From the NCBI GenBank assembly GCA_004297465.1, contig SCUB01000010.1, positions 310,001 to 374,000 of the forward strand: DNA of 64,000 nt. Direction: 5' to 3'. Within the stretch, counting starts at the first letter, position 1; every line of letters begins with the position of its first letter. The stretch is from Xanthobacteraceae bacterium (GTDB lineage: Bacteria; Pseudomonadota; Alphaproteobacteria; Rhizobiales; Xanthobacteraceae). The position numbers and the translations under genes are program-made. The notes beneath the pieces were generated by a model. It had not been told where the DNA came from. It did not search any database and was given only the letters and a program-made list of their open reading frames with translations. This document shows positions 26,450 through 36,020 of the stretch, in pieces.

Positions 26450-26959
26450 ATGAAGCGCGAATTCAAGAGCCAAATCATCCATCTGCTCGACGAGAACCGG
26501 ATTCTCACCATCGCCACCAACCGCGCCGACGGCTGGCCGCAGGCCACCGTGGTCGGCTACGCCAATGACGGCCTGATCGTCTACTGCTTCGTCGCCCGCG
26601 ATGGCCAGAAGTTCGCCAACATCAGCCGCGATCCGCGCGTCTCGCTCGCGGTGGCCCATGACGTGCCGCACCCGCTGCAGATCACCGGCCTGTCGATCGC
26701 GGCCAAGGCGGCGGTGGCGGAGGACAAGGGCGAGTACGACCATGCCCAGGCGCTGCTCATCAAGCGCTATCCCGAATACAAGATCATGCCGTCGCCCAAT
26801 CCGGCCGCGGTGGCGCTCCTGCGCATCACGCCGGAGATCGTCTCGGTGCTGGATTATTCCAAGGGCTTCGGCCACGCCGACCTGTTGCGCGTCTCGGCCG
26901 CCGATCTCGCGGAGTTCATCGAATCGCGCCGCCATCACTGGGCCAGCCATCCGCTGTGA
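26450..26959 (+). CDS. Pyridoxamine 5'-phosphate oxidase-related protein
   Basis: A 169-residue split-barrel protein of the PNPOx-like FMN-binding superfamily. Visible features are IHLLDENRILTIATNRADGW with PQATVVGY, the strand LIVYCFVARDGQKFANISRD, PRVSLAVAHD and the C-terminal SVLDYSKGFGHADLLRV. A GTG nine bases upstream (26441) is in frame, but the ATG at 26450 sits six bases after GGAGGTG and is preferred. Family members bind FMN, F420 or heme and often act in stress responses; the substrate is unknown. It sits between truA (divergent) and fmt (convergent), interrupting an otherwise common operon. Confidence 0.82.
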   Translation: MKREFKSQIIHLLDENRILTIATNRADGWPQATVVGYANDGLIVYCFVARDGQKFANISRDPRVSLAVAHDVPHPLQITGLSIAAKAAVAEDKGEYDHAQALLIKRYPEYKIMPSPNPAAVALLRITPEIVSVLDYSKGFGHADLLRVSAADLAEFIESRRHHWASHPL

Positions 26960-26978
26960 CGGCCCACGCCTTTTGGGC

Positions 26979-27911
26979 CTAGCGCAGCACCGTTCCGGGG
27001 GAAACGGCGACGCCGCGCAGGAATTCGTCCACCGTCATCGGCTGCTTGCCGGCGCGCTGCACGTCCACGAGGCGCACCGCGCCTTCGCCGCAGGCGATGG
27101 TGAGGCGGCCGTCGAGCGCGGTGCCGGGAAGGCCCGATCCGGCGGCGGGCGCGGTGCGCAGCACCTTGATGCGCGCCATTCCCCCCGCCACCGGCACCTC
27201 GCACCACGCGCCGGGAAACGGCGACAGCCCGCGGCAATGGTTGTGCACGGCGCGCGCCGGCTGCGACCAGTCGATGCGCGTCTCGGCCTTGTCGATCTTG
27301 GCGGCATAGCTGACGCCGGTCACACCTTGCGGCGTGAGCTTGAGCGTGCCGGCCTCGAGCGCGGCCATCGCCTCGACCATCAGGCCGGCGCCGAGCGGGG
27401 CCAGCGCGTCATGCAGCTCGCCCGCCGTCATGGTCTCGCCGATGGCGAGCCGCGCCGTCATCGCGACGTCGCCGGTGTCGAGCCCGGCGTCCATCTTCAT
27501 CACCATGACGCCGGCTTGCGCGTCGCCCGCCATCACCGCGCGGTTGATCGGGGCGGCTCCGCGCCAGCGCGGCAATAGCGAGGCGTGCAGGTTGAAGCAG
27601 CCCAGCGGCACGGCATCGAGGATCGGCTGCGGCAGGATCAGCCCATAGGCCACCACCACCGCCGCGTCGGCGCGGTGGGCGCGGAACGCATCCGCCGCGT
27701 CCGGCGCGCGCAGCGTCGTGGGCGTCAGCACCTCGGCTGCCAGATCGCGGCCGGCGCGTTCGACCGGAGACGGCTGCAGCGCCATGCCGCGCCCGGCGGG
27801 CCGCGGCGCGCGGGTATAGACCGCGGCGATGGCATGCCCCGCGGCCGCCAGCGCTTGAAGCGTCGGCACCGCGAAGTCGGGCGTACCCATGAAGATGATG
27901 CGAAGCGGCAT
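26979..27911 (-). CDS. fmt: Methionyl-tRNA formyltransferase
   Basis: A 310-residue enzyme that formylates initiator Met-tRNA using 10-formyltetrahydrofolate. The N-terminal Rossmann domain begins MPLRIIFMGTPDFAVPTL. The folate-site motif is NLHASLLPRWRGAAPINRAV, with the catalytic Asn and His in it and the Asp in GDAQAGVMVMKMDAGLDTGD. The C-terminal OB-like domain binds tRNA. It is the second gene of a def-fmt operon (37 bases after def), coupling formylation with later deformylation. All key residues are present and the length is normal. Confidence 0.96.
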   Translation of the reverse strand: MPLRIIFMGTPDFAVPTLQALAAAGHAIAAVYTRAPRPAGRGMALQPSPVERAGRDLAAEVLTPTTLRAPDAADAFRAHRADAAVVVAYGLILPQPILDAVPLGCFNLHASLLPRWRGAAPINRAVMAGDAQAGVMVMKMDAGLDTGDVAMTARLAIGETMTAGELHDALAPLGAGLMVEAMAALEAGTLKLTPQGVTGVSYAAKIDKAETRIDWSQPARAVHNHCRGLSPFPGAWCEVPVAGGMARIKVLRTAPAAGSGLPGTALDGRLTIACGEGAVRLVDVQRAGKQPMTVDEFLRGVAVSPGTVLR

Positions 27912-27948
27912 GGCCCCGGCATTCCCCTCGCGGCCCTCAGGCCGCCGC

Positions 27949-28464
27949 TTATTCCGCCGCGCGCTTGGCAGCCTTGACGAATTTCTTCATGACGCGGTCG
28001 CGCTTGAGCTTCGACAGATGATCGATGAACAGCACGCCGTCGAGGTGGTCGATCTCGTGCTGGATGCAGGTGGCGAGCAGCCCGTCGGCGTCCTCCTCGT
28101 GCACCTTGCCGTCGAGGTCCATGTAGCGCAGCCGCACGCGCGCCGGCCGCAGCACCTCTTCGTAATAGTCCGGCACCGACAGGCAGCCTTCCTCATACGG
28201 CACGGTGTCGTCGGACGCGGCGAGGATTTCCGGATCGATGAACACCCGCGGCGCCTTCGGCTCCTCCTGGCGCGACAGGTCCATGGTGATGATGCGCAGC
28301 GGCACCGCGACCTGGATCGCGGCCAGCCCGATGCCCGGCGCGGCATACATGGTCTCGAACATGTCGGCGACCAGCGCGCGCACCTCGGGCGTGACGGTTC
28401 GGACCGGCGCGGATTTCTGGCGCAGGCGGGGGTCGGGAATGCAGATGATGTCGCGTAGGGCCAT
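27949..28464 (-). CDS. def: Peptide deformylase
   Basis: A 171-residue Fe/Zn-dependent enzyme that removes the N-formyl group from nascent proteins. Motif 1 GIGLAAIQV, motif 2 EEGCLSVPD (Cys metal ligand) and motif 3 [12 protein letters not shown] (two His ligands and catalytic Glu) are all intact, as in type I deformylases. The frame extends far upstream, but [18 protein letters not shown] is the family N-terminus, so the ATG at 28464 is chosen. It is first in the def-fmt operon and divergent from rmuC across 166 bases. Confidence 0.96.
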   Translation of the reverse strand: MALRDIICIPDPRLRQKSAPVRTVTPEVRALVADMFETMYAAPGIGLAAIQVAVPLRIITMDLSRQEEPKAPRVFIDPEILAASDDTVPYEEGCLSVPDYYEEVLRPARVRLRYMDLDGKVHEEDADGLLATCIQHEIDHLDGVLFIDHLSKLKRDRVMKKFVKAAKRAAE

Positions 28465-28630
28465 GCATTGCGATGTAAGCGGGGTGGCTGCCGGGGTCAA
28501 TCGGGCGCGTAAGGGAACCGGACGGCCGCCCCCGGCAGGCCGGGAAGCGGAGAAAAACCCGGCCCGGCCGCCACCCATGTGTTCGCTATTCGTTCGCCAT
28601 GGATGCCCGAATCGGGTTACAACGGCCGCC

Positions 28631-29854
28631 ATGTCGGACACGCTCTTCACCGTTGGCGGCGTTCCCGTCAGCGTCAGTCTCGCCTTGATCACCGGCATCG
28701 CCGTGACGCTGGCGGCGCTGATCGCGCTGGCGCTCGCCGCCATGCGCGCGGTCAAGGTTTCCGGCCTGTCCGCGCTCGAGCAGGCGCTGCGAGCCGAGGA
28801 GCTGCAGCAGCGGCTCGGCGACATGGCGCGGGCGCAATCCGACACCGCGGGCCGCGTCCATGCCATGGGCGAGGTGCTGGCGGGGCGGCAGGCGGAACTG
28901 GCGCGCGTCATGAACGAGCGGCTCGACGCGGTCGGCCACCGCGTCGGCCAGTCGATGGAGCAGACCACCCGCCACACCATGGACAGCCTGCGCGCGCTGC
29001 ACGAACGCCTGGCGGTGATCGACAGCGCCCACCAGAATCTCACCGAACTGACCTCGCAGGTCACCACGCTGCGCGACGTGCTGGCCAACAAGCAGTCGCG
29101 CGGCGCGTTCGGCCAGGCCCGCATGGAGGCGATCGTGCAGGACGGCATGCCGAAGGGCTCCTATGCCTTCCAGTACACGCTGTCCAACGGCAAGCGGCCG
29201 GACTGCGTGGTGTTCCTGCCCGACCGGCGTCCGCTCGCCATCGACGCCAAGTTTCCGCTCGAATCGGTGACCGCGCTGCGCGAGGCGCGCGGCGAGGACG
29301 AGCGCCGCGCCGCCGGCCAGCGGCTGCGTCAGGATCTGACGCGCCATGTCGGCGACATCGCCGGCAAGTACCTCATTCCCGGCGAGACGCAGGAGATGGC
29401 GCTGATGTTCGTGCCGTCGGAATCGGTCTATGCCGACATCTATGACGGCTTCGACGACGTGGTGCAGAAGGCCTACCGCGCCCGCGTCGTGCTGGTGTCG
29501 CCCTCGCTCCTGATGCTGGCGATCCAGGTGATGCAGCAGATCCTCAAGGACGCGCGCATGCGCGAGGCCGCCGACCAGATCCGCTCCGAGATGCTGCTGA
29601 TGATGGACGACCTCGGGCGCCTGCGCGAGCGCGTCGCCAAGCTGCAGACCCATTTCGGCCAGGTCAACGAGGACGTGCGGCAGGTGCTGATCTCGGCCGA
29701 CAAGATCGAGAAGCGCGCCGGGCGCATCGAGGAACTCGATTTCAGCGCCGAGGCGGAGGCCGCCCCCGTGGGGCAGGATGGCGCGGCGGCCGCGACAATG
29801 CCCGCACTGTTTGCCGCCGGCGAACCGCGCTTAAGCGCCCACGCCAGCGAATAG
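28631..29854 (+). CDS. rmuC: DNA recombination protein RmuC homologue
   Basis: A 407-residue protein of the RmuC family, named for effects on inverted-repeat recombination and carrying a restriction-endonuclease-like core. One N-terminal membrane segment (about residues 16-38) is followed by a long coiled coil (50-140). The RmuC domain then contains [20 protein letters not shown] (the Asp...Asp-x-Lys nuclease-like signature), [13 protein letters not shown] and [20 protein letters not shown]. The ATG at 28631 is used; the frame is open to 28205. It stands alone and is divergent from def. Its biochemical role is not well settled even in model species. Confidence 0.9.
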   Translation: MSDTLFTVGGVPVSVSLALITGIAVTLAALIALALAAMRAVKVSGLSALEQALRAEELQQRLGDMARAQSDTAGRVHAMGEVLAGRQAELARVMNERLDAVGHRVGQSMEQTTRHTMDSLRALHERLAVIDSAHQNLTELTSQVTTLRDVLANKQSRGAFGQARMEAIVQDGMPKGSYAFQYTLSNGKRPDCVVFLPDRRPLAIDAKFPLESVTALREARGEDERRAAGQRLRQDLTRHVGDIAGKYLIPGETQEMALMFVPSESVYADIYDGFDDVVQKAYRARVVLVSPSLLMLAIQVMQQILKDARMREAADQIRSEMLLMMDDLGRLRERVAKLQTHFGQVNEDVRQVLISADKIEKRAGRIEELDFSAEAEAAPVGQDGAAAATMPALFAAGEPRLSAHASE

Positions 29855-30006
29855 CCGCGGCGCCGTCGCCATTCGCGCCCGGTTGCGGTGAAGCGGTGGC
29901 GCGGCGATGGCAACATCATGCGTAAAAGCCCTTGTTCCCGCACCCCGCGCGCGTTTCACAGGAGCGCGCTCTGGCCGTCGGAAGCCAAATCAGGTTAGGT
30001 GGCGGC

Positions 30007-31389
30007 ATGGATGCCTCTTCCGAGACCGCCGCCGCATCTGCCGGTGTATCCGCCGCCGAAGCCGCGCCGCGCCCCTCCTGGCGCGACACGCTCGCCGTCT
30101 ATCTGCAGAAGCGCGTGCTGATCGTGCTGCTGCTCGGGTTCTCGTCGGGCCTGCCGCTGGCGCTGTCCGGCTCGACGCTACAGGTGTGGATGCGCGAGGC
30201 TGGCGTCGATCTCGGCACCATCGGCCTGTTCGCGCTGGTCGGCACGCCCTACACCATCAAGTTCCTGTGGGCGCCGCTGGTCGACGCGCTGCATGTGCCG
30301 TGGCTGACCGCGCGCCTCGGCCGCCGCCGCGGCTGGCTGGTGTTCTCGCAAGCGCTGCTGATGGCGGCCATCGTGCTGCTGGCGTTGACCGATCCGGCGC
30401 GCGCGCCGTGGCTGGTCGCGCTCGGCGCGCTGATGGTCGCCACCGCCTCGGCGACGCAGGACATCGTGGTCGATGCCTTCCGCGTCGAAAGCCTGCCGGA
30501 GCCGGAGCAGGCCGCCGGCATGGCCTCCTACGTCGCGGCCTACCGCGTCGGCATGCTGGCCTCCACCGCGGGCGCCCTGTTCCTGGTCAGCGCGTTCGAG
30601 GGCGCCGGCACCGGCAAGTCCGCGGCGTGGATGTGGGGCTATGTCGTCATGGCCGCGTTGGTCATCGTCGGCACGCTCACCGCGCTCGCCGCCACCGAAC
30701 CGGGGCAGTCGGCACAGGCCGATGCCGCCGCCGCCAGCGACAACCGCGCCCGCCGCGTCGTCAATGCCGCGGTCGGCGCGTTCACCGAGTTCCTCGCCCG
30801 GCGCGACGCGCTCGCGGTGCTGGCCTTCGTCGTGCTGTTCAAGTTCACCGACGCGTTCTCCGGCGCCATGACCGCGCCGTTCGTCATCGACATCGGGTTT
30901 TCGCGCAACGATTACGCCGCCATCGTCAAGGGCGTCGGCCTCGCCGCGACCCTGATCGGCGGCTTTGCCGGCGGCTTCGTGGCGCGCGCCTATTCGCTGC
31001 CGGCGAGCCTGTGGATCGGCGGCGCGGTGCAGGCGCTCGCCAACCTGTCGTTCTCGTGGCTCGCCTTCGTCGGCGTCGACCAGTGGGCGCTGGCGTTCGC
31101 CATCAGCGCGGAAAACTTCACCAGCGCCATCGGCACGGTGATCTTCGTCGCCTACCTGTCGGCCTTGTGCAACAGCCCGCTGCACACGGCGACGCAATAC
31201 GCGCTCCTGACCGCGCTGGCCGCGATCGGCCGCACCTATCTGTCGTCGGGCGCCGGCTTCGTCGCCACGGCCACCGGCTGGCCGGCGTTCTTCGCGCTCT
31301 GCGTGGTGGCGGCGGTGCCGAGCCTGATGCTGCTCATGTGGCTGCAGCGGCGCGGCCATTTCGCCGCGCTGGAGAAGGACGCCGGTTAG
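30007..31389 (+). CDS. ampG: AmpG-type muropeptide MFS permease
   Basis: A 460-residue major facilitator with about 12-14 membrane helices. The first helices carry the AmpG signature LLLGFSSGLPLALSGSTLQV with WMREAG, then GTPYTIKFLWAPLVDAL and a basic loop RLGRRRGWLVFSQ. AmpG imports GlcNAc-anhydro-MurNAc peptides for cell-wall recycling and influences beta-lactamase induction. The ATG at 30007 follows GGTGGCGGC. An in-frame start at 29932 would add 25 residues without family similarity. It is convergent with recR; a palindromic repeat fills the gap. No ampR, ampD or bla gene is nearby. Confidence 0.85.
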   Translation: MDASSETAAASAGVSAAEAAPRPSWRDTLAVYLQKRVLIVLLLGFSSGLPLALSGSTLQVWMREAGVDLGTIGLFALVGTPYTIKFLWAPLVDALHVPWLTARLGRRRGWLVFSQALLMAAIVLLALTDPARAPWLVALGALMVATASATQDIVVDAFRVESLPEPEQAAGMASYVAAYRVGMLASTAGALFLVSAFEGAGTGKSAAWMWGYVVMAALVIVGTLTALAATEPGQSAQADAAAASDNRARRVVNAAVGAFTEFLARRDALAVLAFVVLFKFTDAFSGAMTAPFVIDIGFSRNDYAAIVKGVGLAATLIGGFAGGFVARAYSLPASLWIGGAVQALANLSFSWLAFVGVDQWALAFAISAENFTSAIGTVIFVAYLSALCNSPLHTATQYALLTALAAIGRTYLSSGAGFVATATGWPAFFALCVVAAVPSLMLLMWLQRRGHFAALEKDAG

Positions 31390-31432
31390 CGGCGGCCACG
31401 CATGCTCGCGCATCCCTCCCCACCTCCTCCTT

Positions 31433-31509
31433 CGTCATGCGCGGGCTTGACCCGCGCATCCATCGTCAGTCAGAGCAGATGGATTGCCGGGTCAAGCCCG
31501 GCAATGACG
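31433..31509. repeat. Palindromic intergenic repeat, family A copy 1
   Basis: The left arm CGTCATGCGCGGGCTTGACC and the right half GGGTCAAGCCCGGCAATGAC are inverted repeats flanking CATCGTCAGTCAGAGCAGATG. Each half also contains its own small hairpin (GCGGGCTTGACCCGC; GCCGGGTCAAGCCCGGC). This is the kind of mobile palindromic element dispersed between genes in Bradyrhizobium relatives. It lies between convergent ampG and recR and may end both transcripts. Copy 2 is at 46637-46724. Confidence 0.75.
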
Positions 31510-31533
31510 AAAGAGAGTTCCGACTGACGCGCC

Positions 31534-32139
31534 CTAGAACAGCGTGCGCTGGCGGATCGCCGCGGCCAGCGTGCCCTCGTCGAGATAGTCGAGTTCGCCG
31601 CCGACCGGCACGCCATGGGCCAGCCGCGTCACCTTGACGTTGGCCTCGTGCAGAAGGTCGGTGATGTAGTGCGCCGTGGTCTGGCCGTCGACCGTGGCGT
31701 TGAGCGCCAGGATGATCTCCTTGACCTCGGGCCCATGGGCGCGCGACACCAGCGCGCCGATGGCGAGATCCTGCGGGCCGACGCCGTCGAGCGGCGACAG
31801 CGTGCCGCCGAGCACGTGGTAGAGCCCGTTGGTGGCGTGCGCCCGCTCCAGCGCCCACAGGTCGGCGACATCGGCCACCACCACGATGACGGCGCGGTCG
31901 CGCCGCGCGTCGGCGCACACCGTGCATGGATTCTGCGTGTCGATGCTGCCGCAGACCTTGCAGACCTCGACCTTGTCGATCGCGGTCTGCAGCGCGGCCG
32001 CGAGTGGCGCCATCAGCGCCTCGCGCTTCTTGATGAGATGCAGCGCGGCGCGGCGCGCCGAACGCGGCCCGAGGCCGGGCAGCCGCGCCAGAAGCTGGAT
32101 CAGGCGCTCGATCTCGGGCCCGGCGGTGGCGCCCGCCAT
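31534..32139 (-). CDS. recR: Recombination mediator RecR
   Basis: A 201-residue protein that works with RecF/RecO to load RecA at gaps. A helix-hairpin-helix region ([17 protein letters not shown]) precedes a four-Cys zinc finger, [18 protein letters not shown], and the TOPRIM domain ([16 protein letters not shown], with [10 protein letters not shown]). The C-terminal [19 protein letters not shown] is a family signature. It is third in the dnaX-ybaB-recR operon, starting two bases after the YbaB stop codon. The length is normal. Confidence 0.96.
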   Translation of the reverse strand: MAGATAGPEIERLIQLLARLPGLGPRSARRAALHLIKKREALMAPLAAALQTAIDKVEVCKVCGSIDTQNPCTVCADARRDRAVIVVVADVADLWALERAHATNGLYHVLGGTLSPLDGVGPQDLAIGALVSRAHGPEVKEIILALNATVDGQTTAHYITDLLHEANVKVTRLAHGVPVGGELDYLDEGTLAAAIRQRTLF

Positions 32140-32141
32140 GT

Positions 32142-32471
32142 CTAGAACTTCAGGCCCGGCGGCAGCGGCAGCCCGCCGGTGATCGCGGCCATCCGTTCCT
32201 GCATCACCGCCTCGGCCTTGCGCCGCGCGTCGTTCAGCGCGGTCACCATCAGGTCCTCGAGGATCTCGTGCTCGTCCGGCTTCATCAGCGAAGGGTCGAT
32301 GCGCACGCCCTTGAGCTCGCTCTTGGCCGACATCCGCACCCGCACCAGACCGCCGCCGGCCTCGCCCTCGACCTCGATCTGGTCAAGCTCGGCCTGCAGC
32401 GCCTGCATCTTCGCCTGCAGTTGCGAAGCCTGTTTCATGATGCCGAGAAAATCCAGCGCCATTGTTTTCAC
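32142..32471 (-). CDS. YbaB/EbfC family nucleoid-associated protein
   Basis: A 109-residue small DNA-binding protein of the YbaB/EbfC family, which forms homodimers with tweezer shape and helps organise DNA. The signature [20 protein letters not shown] is followed by [20 protein letters not shown] and [20 protein letters not shown]. It lies between dnaX (three bases upstream) and recR (two bases downstream), the conserved arrangement in most bacteria. The exact cellular role is still debated in the family. Confidence 0.94.
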   Translation of the reverse strand: MKTMALDFLGIMKQASQLQAKMQALQAELDQIEVEGEAGGGLVRVRMSAKSELKGVRIDPSLMKPDEHEILEDLMVTALNDARRKAEAVMQERMAAITGGLPLPPGLKF

Positions 32472-32474
32472 CCG

Positions 32475-34298
32475 TCAATCGTCGTTGATGTCGTCGTCGC
32501 CTGCCGCGTCATCCGGCGCGGGCTCGGCGCCGCGCCGCACCTCGACCACCTCGGCGCCGGGAAAGCGCGACAGCACCGCCTGCACGCGCGCGTCCGCCGT
32601 CACGCCGCGCATGAGCGTTTCCTTCTCGTCCAGCTTGCGCTCGCGCATCGTGGCGCCGCCGGGCTGGGCCGACACCACCACGACCCAGCGCCGCCCGGTC
32701 CAGTCGCCGAGCTTGCGTTGCAGATCGTGCACCAGCGTGCGCGGCGCGCTCGGCTCAAGGTTGATCTCCAGCCGGCCGTCCTCGAACCGCACCAGCCGCA
32801 CGTCGCGCTCCAGCGCGGTCTTGACCGGAAGGTCGCGCCGCTCGGCCGCGAGCGCCACCAGCGCCGCGAAATCCGGCAGCACCAGCGCGGGTTCCGCCGC
32901 GACCTCGACCGGCACCGACATCTGCGGCCGCGGCACCGGATCGAGAGCGGCGCGCGGCGCCGGCGTGATCGGCGCGCGGGGCGCCGCAACAGATTCACCG
33001 CGCGGCGCGGGAATAGCCGGCGCGCCGCGTCCGCCGGTGACAGCCGCGGGCGCGGGGCTCGCGTCGGGCGCAAGGCTGCGGATCAGTTCGTCGGGCGTCG
33101 GCAGGTCGGCGGCGTAGGCAAGACGCACCAGCACCATCTCCGCCGCCGCGGCCGGGCGCGTCGCGCCCTGCACCTCGGTGATGCCCTTGAGCAGCATCTG
33201 CCACAGCCGCGCCAGCACCTTGATCGATAGCCGGGCGGCGAATTCACGGCCGCGCCGCCGCTCGGTCTCGGTGAACGCGGCGTGATCGGCGGTCGCCGGC
33301 ACGATCTTGACCCGGGTGACGAAATTGACGAACTCGGCGAGATCGCTAAGCACCACCACCGGATCGGCGCCGGTGTCGTACTGGTCGCGGAACTCGCGGA
33401 ACGCGGCCTCTATGTCGCCTCTCGCCACCGCCTCGAACAGGTCGATGACGCGGGCGCGGTCGGCCAGACCCAGCATCTGCCGCACGTCCTCGGCGCGCAC
33501 CGGGCCGGCGGCGTGCGCGATGGCCTGATCGAACAGTGACAGCGAATCGCGCACCGACCCCTCGGCGGCGCGCGCGATCAGGCTCAGCGCCTCCGGCTCG
33601 ACCTCGACGCGCTCCCTGTCGGCGATCGATGAAAGATGCGCCATCAGCACGTCGGCGTCGACGCGGCGCAGGTCGAAGCGCTGGCAGCGTGACAGCACGG
33701 TGATCGGAACCTTGCGGATCTCGGTGGTGGCGAACACGAACTTGGCGTGCGGCGGCGGCTCCTCGAGCGTCTTGAGGAAGGCGTTGAACGCCTTGTCCGA
33801 CAGCATGTGAACTTCGTCGATGATGTAGACCTTGTAGCGCGCCGACGCGGGCGCGTAGCGCACGCCGTCGGTGATCTGGCGCACGTCGTCAATGCCGGTA
33901 TGCGAGGCGGCGTCCATCTCCAGCACGTCGATGTGCCGGCTTTCCATGATCGCCGCGCAATGCACGCCGAGCCGCGGCATGGTGATGGTCGGCCCCTTCA
34001 CCGAGCCGTCGGGCAGTTCGTAATTGAGCGCGCGGGCGAGGATGCGCGCTGTCGTGGTCTTGCCGACGCCGCGCACACCGGTGAGGATCCAGGCCTGCGG
34101 GATGCGGCCGGTCTCGAACGCATTGGACAGCGTGCGCACCATGGCGCCCTGGCCGATCAGGTCGTCGAATGTCGCGGGACGGTATTTGCGCGCCAGCACC
34201 CGGTAAGGTCCGGTGGACGGCTCCGCGCCAAGCACGAAGCCGGGCTGGTCGGCGTCCTGATGTCCCGCGGGCGATCCGGAGTGGTGCGTCTCGGTCAT
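32475..34298 (-). CDS. dnaX: DNA polymerase III subunit gamma/tau
   Basis: A 607-residue clamp-loader ATPase. Walker A is TGVRGVGKTTTARILARAL, Walker B VYIIDEVHMLS, and sensor 1 FVFATTEIRKVPITVLSRCQ with the SRC arginine finger. The region usually holding the four-Cys zinc knuckle (PTITMPRLGVHCAAIMESRH) has only one Cys, a degenerate form common in Rhizobiales. A Pro/Ala-rich linker (about 420-480) precedes the tau-specific C-terminal part. No obvious slippery A-rich frameshift site was noticed, so mainly full-length tau is expected. The SRP RNA gene lies 138 bases upstream on the same strand; ybaB and recR follow. Confidence 0.95.
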   Translation of the reverse strand: MTETHHSGSPAGHQDADQPGFVLGAEPSTGPYRVLARKYRPATFDDLIGQGAMVRTLSNAFETGRIPQAWILTGVRGVGKTTTARILARALNYELPDGSVKGPTITMPRLGVHCAAIMESRHIDVLEMDAASHTGIDDVRQITDGVRYAPASARYKVYIIDEVHMLSDKAFNAFLKTLEEPPPHAKFVFATTEIRKVPITVLSRCQRFDLRRVDADVLMAHLSSIADRERVEVEPEALSLIARAAEGSVRDSLSLFDQAIAHAAGPVRAEDVRQMLGLADRARVIDLFEAVARGDIEAAFREFRDQYDTGADPVVVLSDLAEFVNFVTRVKIVPATADHAAFTETERRRGREFAARLSIKVLARLWQMLLKGITEVQGATRPAAAAEMVLVRLAYAADLPTPDELIRSLAPDASPAPAAVTGGRGAPAIPAPRGESVAAPRAPITPAPRAALDPVPRPQMSVPVEVAAEPALVLPDFAALVALAAERRDLPVKTALERDVRLVRFEDGRLEINLEPSAPRTLVHDLQRKLGDWTGRRWVVVVSAQPGGATMRERKLDEKETLMRGVTADARVQAVLSRFPGAEVVEVRRGAEPAPDDAAGDDDINDD

Positions 34299-34436
34299 CA
34301 GCGATCCGTTGTTCCCCGCCGTCAGCCGTCATGCGCCGGCGGCGGCAGGCCGGGCCATCCGCTCCCGCCGGGAAAACCCTTGAGCCATCGGCATGGGTTC
34401 CATGCCAGGCACGGGTTGCCGCCGGAATAGAGGAGT

Positions 34437-34532
34437 GGGAGGCTGACGAGCGACCCGAACCGGAGCTCGTTAGGGCTGCTTCCTTCCGGACCTGACCCGG
34501 TTGGCGAGTGGCTCGTCCACCGCCAACCTCCC
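34437..34532 (-). ncRNA. ffs: Signal recognition particle RNA, small bacterial type
   Basis: On the minus strand the sequence runs from GGGAGGTTGGCGG (34532) to CAGCCTCCC (34437). The two ends pair (GGGAGG with CCTCCC) to close a single long hairpin of about 96 bases. The apical part is the invariant domain IV, with GGTCAGGTCCGGAAGGAAGC and AGCC, which binds Ffh and contains the GGAA tetraloop. Location just upstream of dnaX is conserved in alphaproteobacteria. With Ffh and FtsY this RNA targets nascent membrane proteins. Confidence 0.95.
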
Positions 34533-34620
34533 GGCCTTATTTGGAGCCAACCGCCCCGGAAAGCAAGCATCGCCATGGCGGTTCTGCTACTTTCGCGGCA
34601 GTCCCCATCCAGGATTTCGC

Positions 34621-35049
34621 ATGATTCCCCATCCGCCCCCGTCATGGTCGCTGCATCCGCAACTTGAGCGCGATACCCATCCGCTCGGCGACCTGCCGCT
34701 CTGCCGCGTGCTGGCGATCAGTGACGCCAACTATCCCTGGCTGCTGCTGGTGCCACGGCGTCCCGGGGTGACCGAGATTCTCGATCTCGACGAGGTGGCG
34801 CAGGCCCAGCTGATGACCGAGATCACCCGCGTCGCCGGCGCGCTCAAGGCCGTCACGGCCTGCGACAAGCTCAATATCGCCGCGCTCGGCAACGTGGTGC
34901 CGCAGCTGCATGTCCATATCATTGCCCGGCGCCGCAGCGACGCCGCCTGGCCGAAGCCGGTGTGGGGCGCGGTGCCGCCGCTCGCGCACGACCCCGCCGA
35001 ACTGGAGCGCTTTACCACAGCGATCCGCCGCAAGATCTGGCTCGCCTGA
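34621..35049 (+). CDS. HIT family protein
   Basis: A 142-residue histidine-triad-fold protein. The catalytic region reads GNVVPQLHVHIIARR: the first His of the His-x-His-x-His motif is replaced by Gln (QLHVH), a variant common in this alphaproteobacterial subgroup. The N-terminal half has LPLCRVLAISDANYPWLLLV and the C-terminal half PAWPKPVWG-like aromatic sequence (SDAAWPKPVWG). HIT proteins hydrolyse or transfer nucleotide phosphoramidates or diadenosine polyphosphates. The ATG at 34621 is used because the longer frame overlaps the SRP RNA gene. It precedes nudC by 32 bases; both act on dinucleotide compounds. Confidence 0.88.
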   Translation: MIPHPPPSWSLHPQLERDTHPLGDLPLCRVLAISDANYPWLLLVPRRPGVTEILDLDEVAQAQLMTEITRVAGALKAVTACDKLNIAALGNVVPQLHVHIIARRRSDAAWPKPVWGAVPPLAHDPAELERFTTAIRRKIWLA

Positions 35050-35081
35050 GCCCCTCCCTTTTTCCGTCACCGAGCATCCGA

Positions 35082-36008
35082 ATGTCCAAACCGAACCTGT
35101 TTCCGTTTCCCCAATTCGCCTTCCATGCCGACACCATCGAGCGCGCCGCCCATCTGCGCGGCGATGCCAACGCGCTGGCGGCGCGCGAGCGCCAGACAAA
35201 CGCCCGCGCGCTGATCGTGTGCCGCGATGCGCTGCTGCTGCGGCAGAATGCCGGCGAAGTCACCTTCTCGCCGCAGGAGGCGCGCGCGCTCGGCGGCGAC
35301 GGGCCGGTCTTCCTCGGCCTGCGCGGCGAGATGCCGTGGTTCGCCTACGCCCTCGGCGAGGAGGCCGCGGCAAAACTCCTTGCCGGCGGCCAGTTCATCG
35401 CCGCCGACGTGCGCGCGCTCGCGCTCGAGGGCGTCGTGCCGATCGCCGACCTCTCGGCGGTGGCGGTGGCGAAATCGATCACCCAGTGGCACCTGCGCCA
35501 CCGTTTCTGCGCCAATTGCGGCAACCCGACCACGGTCGCCATGGCAGGCTGGCGGCGCGACTGCCAGGCCTGCAACGCCATGCATTTTCCGCGCACCGAC
35601 CCTGTCGTCATCATGCTGGTGAGTGACGGCGAGCGCTGCCTGCTCGGGCGCCAGAGCCGCTTTCCCGAGCACATGTGGTCGTGTCTTGCCGGATTTGCCG
35701 AACCGGGCGAAACTGTCGAGGACGCGGTGCGCCGCGAGGTCCACGAGGAAGCCGGCATCCGCTGCGGCGCGGTGCGCTATTTTGCCTCGCAACCGTGGCC
35801 CTATGCCTCGTCGTTGATGATCGGATGCATCGCCGAGGCGCTGACGACCGAGATCGTGGTCGACCACGCCGAGCTGGAGGACGCGCGCTGGTTCTCGCGC
35901 GAGGAGACGCATGCGCTCATCGCGCGCCAGCATCCCAAGGGTCTGATCGCCCCTCATCCTTTCGCCATCGCTCACCATATCATGGTGCATTGGATGAATG
36001 GCGCATGA
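35082..36008 (+). CDS. nudC: NAD(+)/NADH diphosphatase (NudC-type Nudix hydrolase)
   Basis: A 308-residue Nudix enzyme that cleaves NADH and also removes NAD caps from RNA. An N-terminal domain is followed by a four-Cys zinc ribbon (CANCGNPTT and CQACNAMHFPRTDP). The Nudix box is GFAEPGETVEDAVRREVHEE with AG, containing the REx2EE metal-binding core. The downstream SQPWPYASSLMIGC is the SQPWPFPxS signature of NADH pyrophosphatases. The ATG at 35082 is the family start. It follows the HIT gene and precedes a PfkB kinase in the same direction, probably as one operon. Confidence 0.93.
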   Translation: MSKPNLFPFPQFAFHADTIERAAHLRGDANALAARERQTNARALIVCRDALLLRQNAGEVTFSPQEARALGGDGPVFLGLRGEMPWFAYALGEEAAAKLLAGGQFIAADVRALALEGVVPIADLSAVAVAKSITQWHLRHRFCANCGNPTTVAMAGWRRDCQACNAMHFPRTDPVVIMLVSDGERCLLGRQSRFPEHMWSCLAGFAEPGETVEDAVRREVHEEAGIRCGAVRYFASQPWPYASSLMIGCIAEALTTEIVVDHAELEDARWFSREETHALIARQHPKGLIAPHPFAIAHHIMVHWMNGA

Positions 36009-36020
36009 GAGGAGCACACC

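Noticed and set aside
32475-34298. Programmed frameshift in dnaX producing gamma
   Set aside because: No A-rich slippery heptamer with a following hairpin was noticed, and the C-terminal tau part is continuous.
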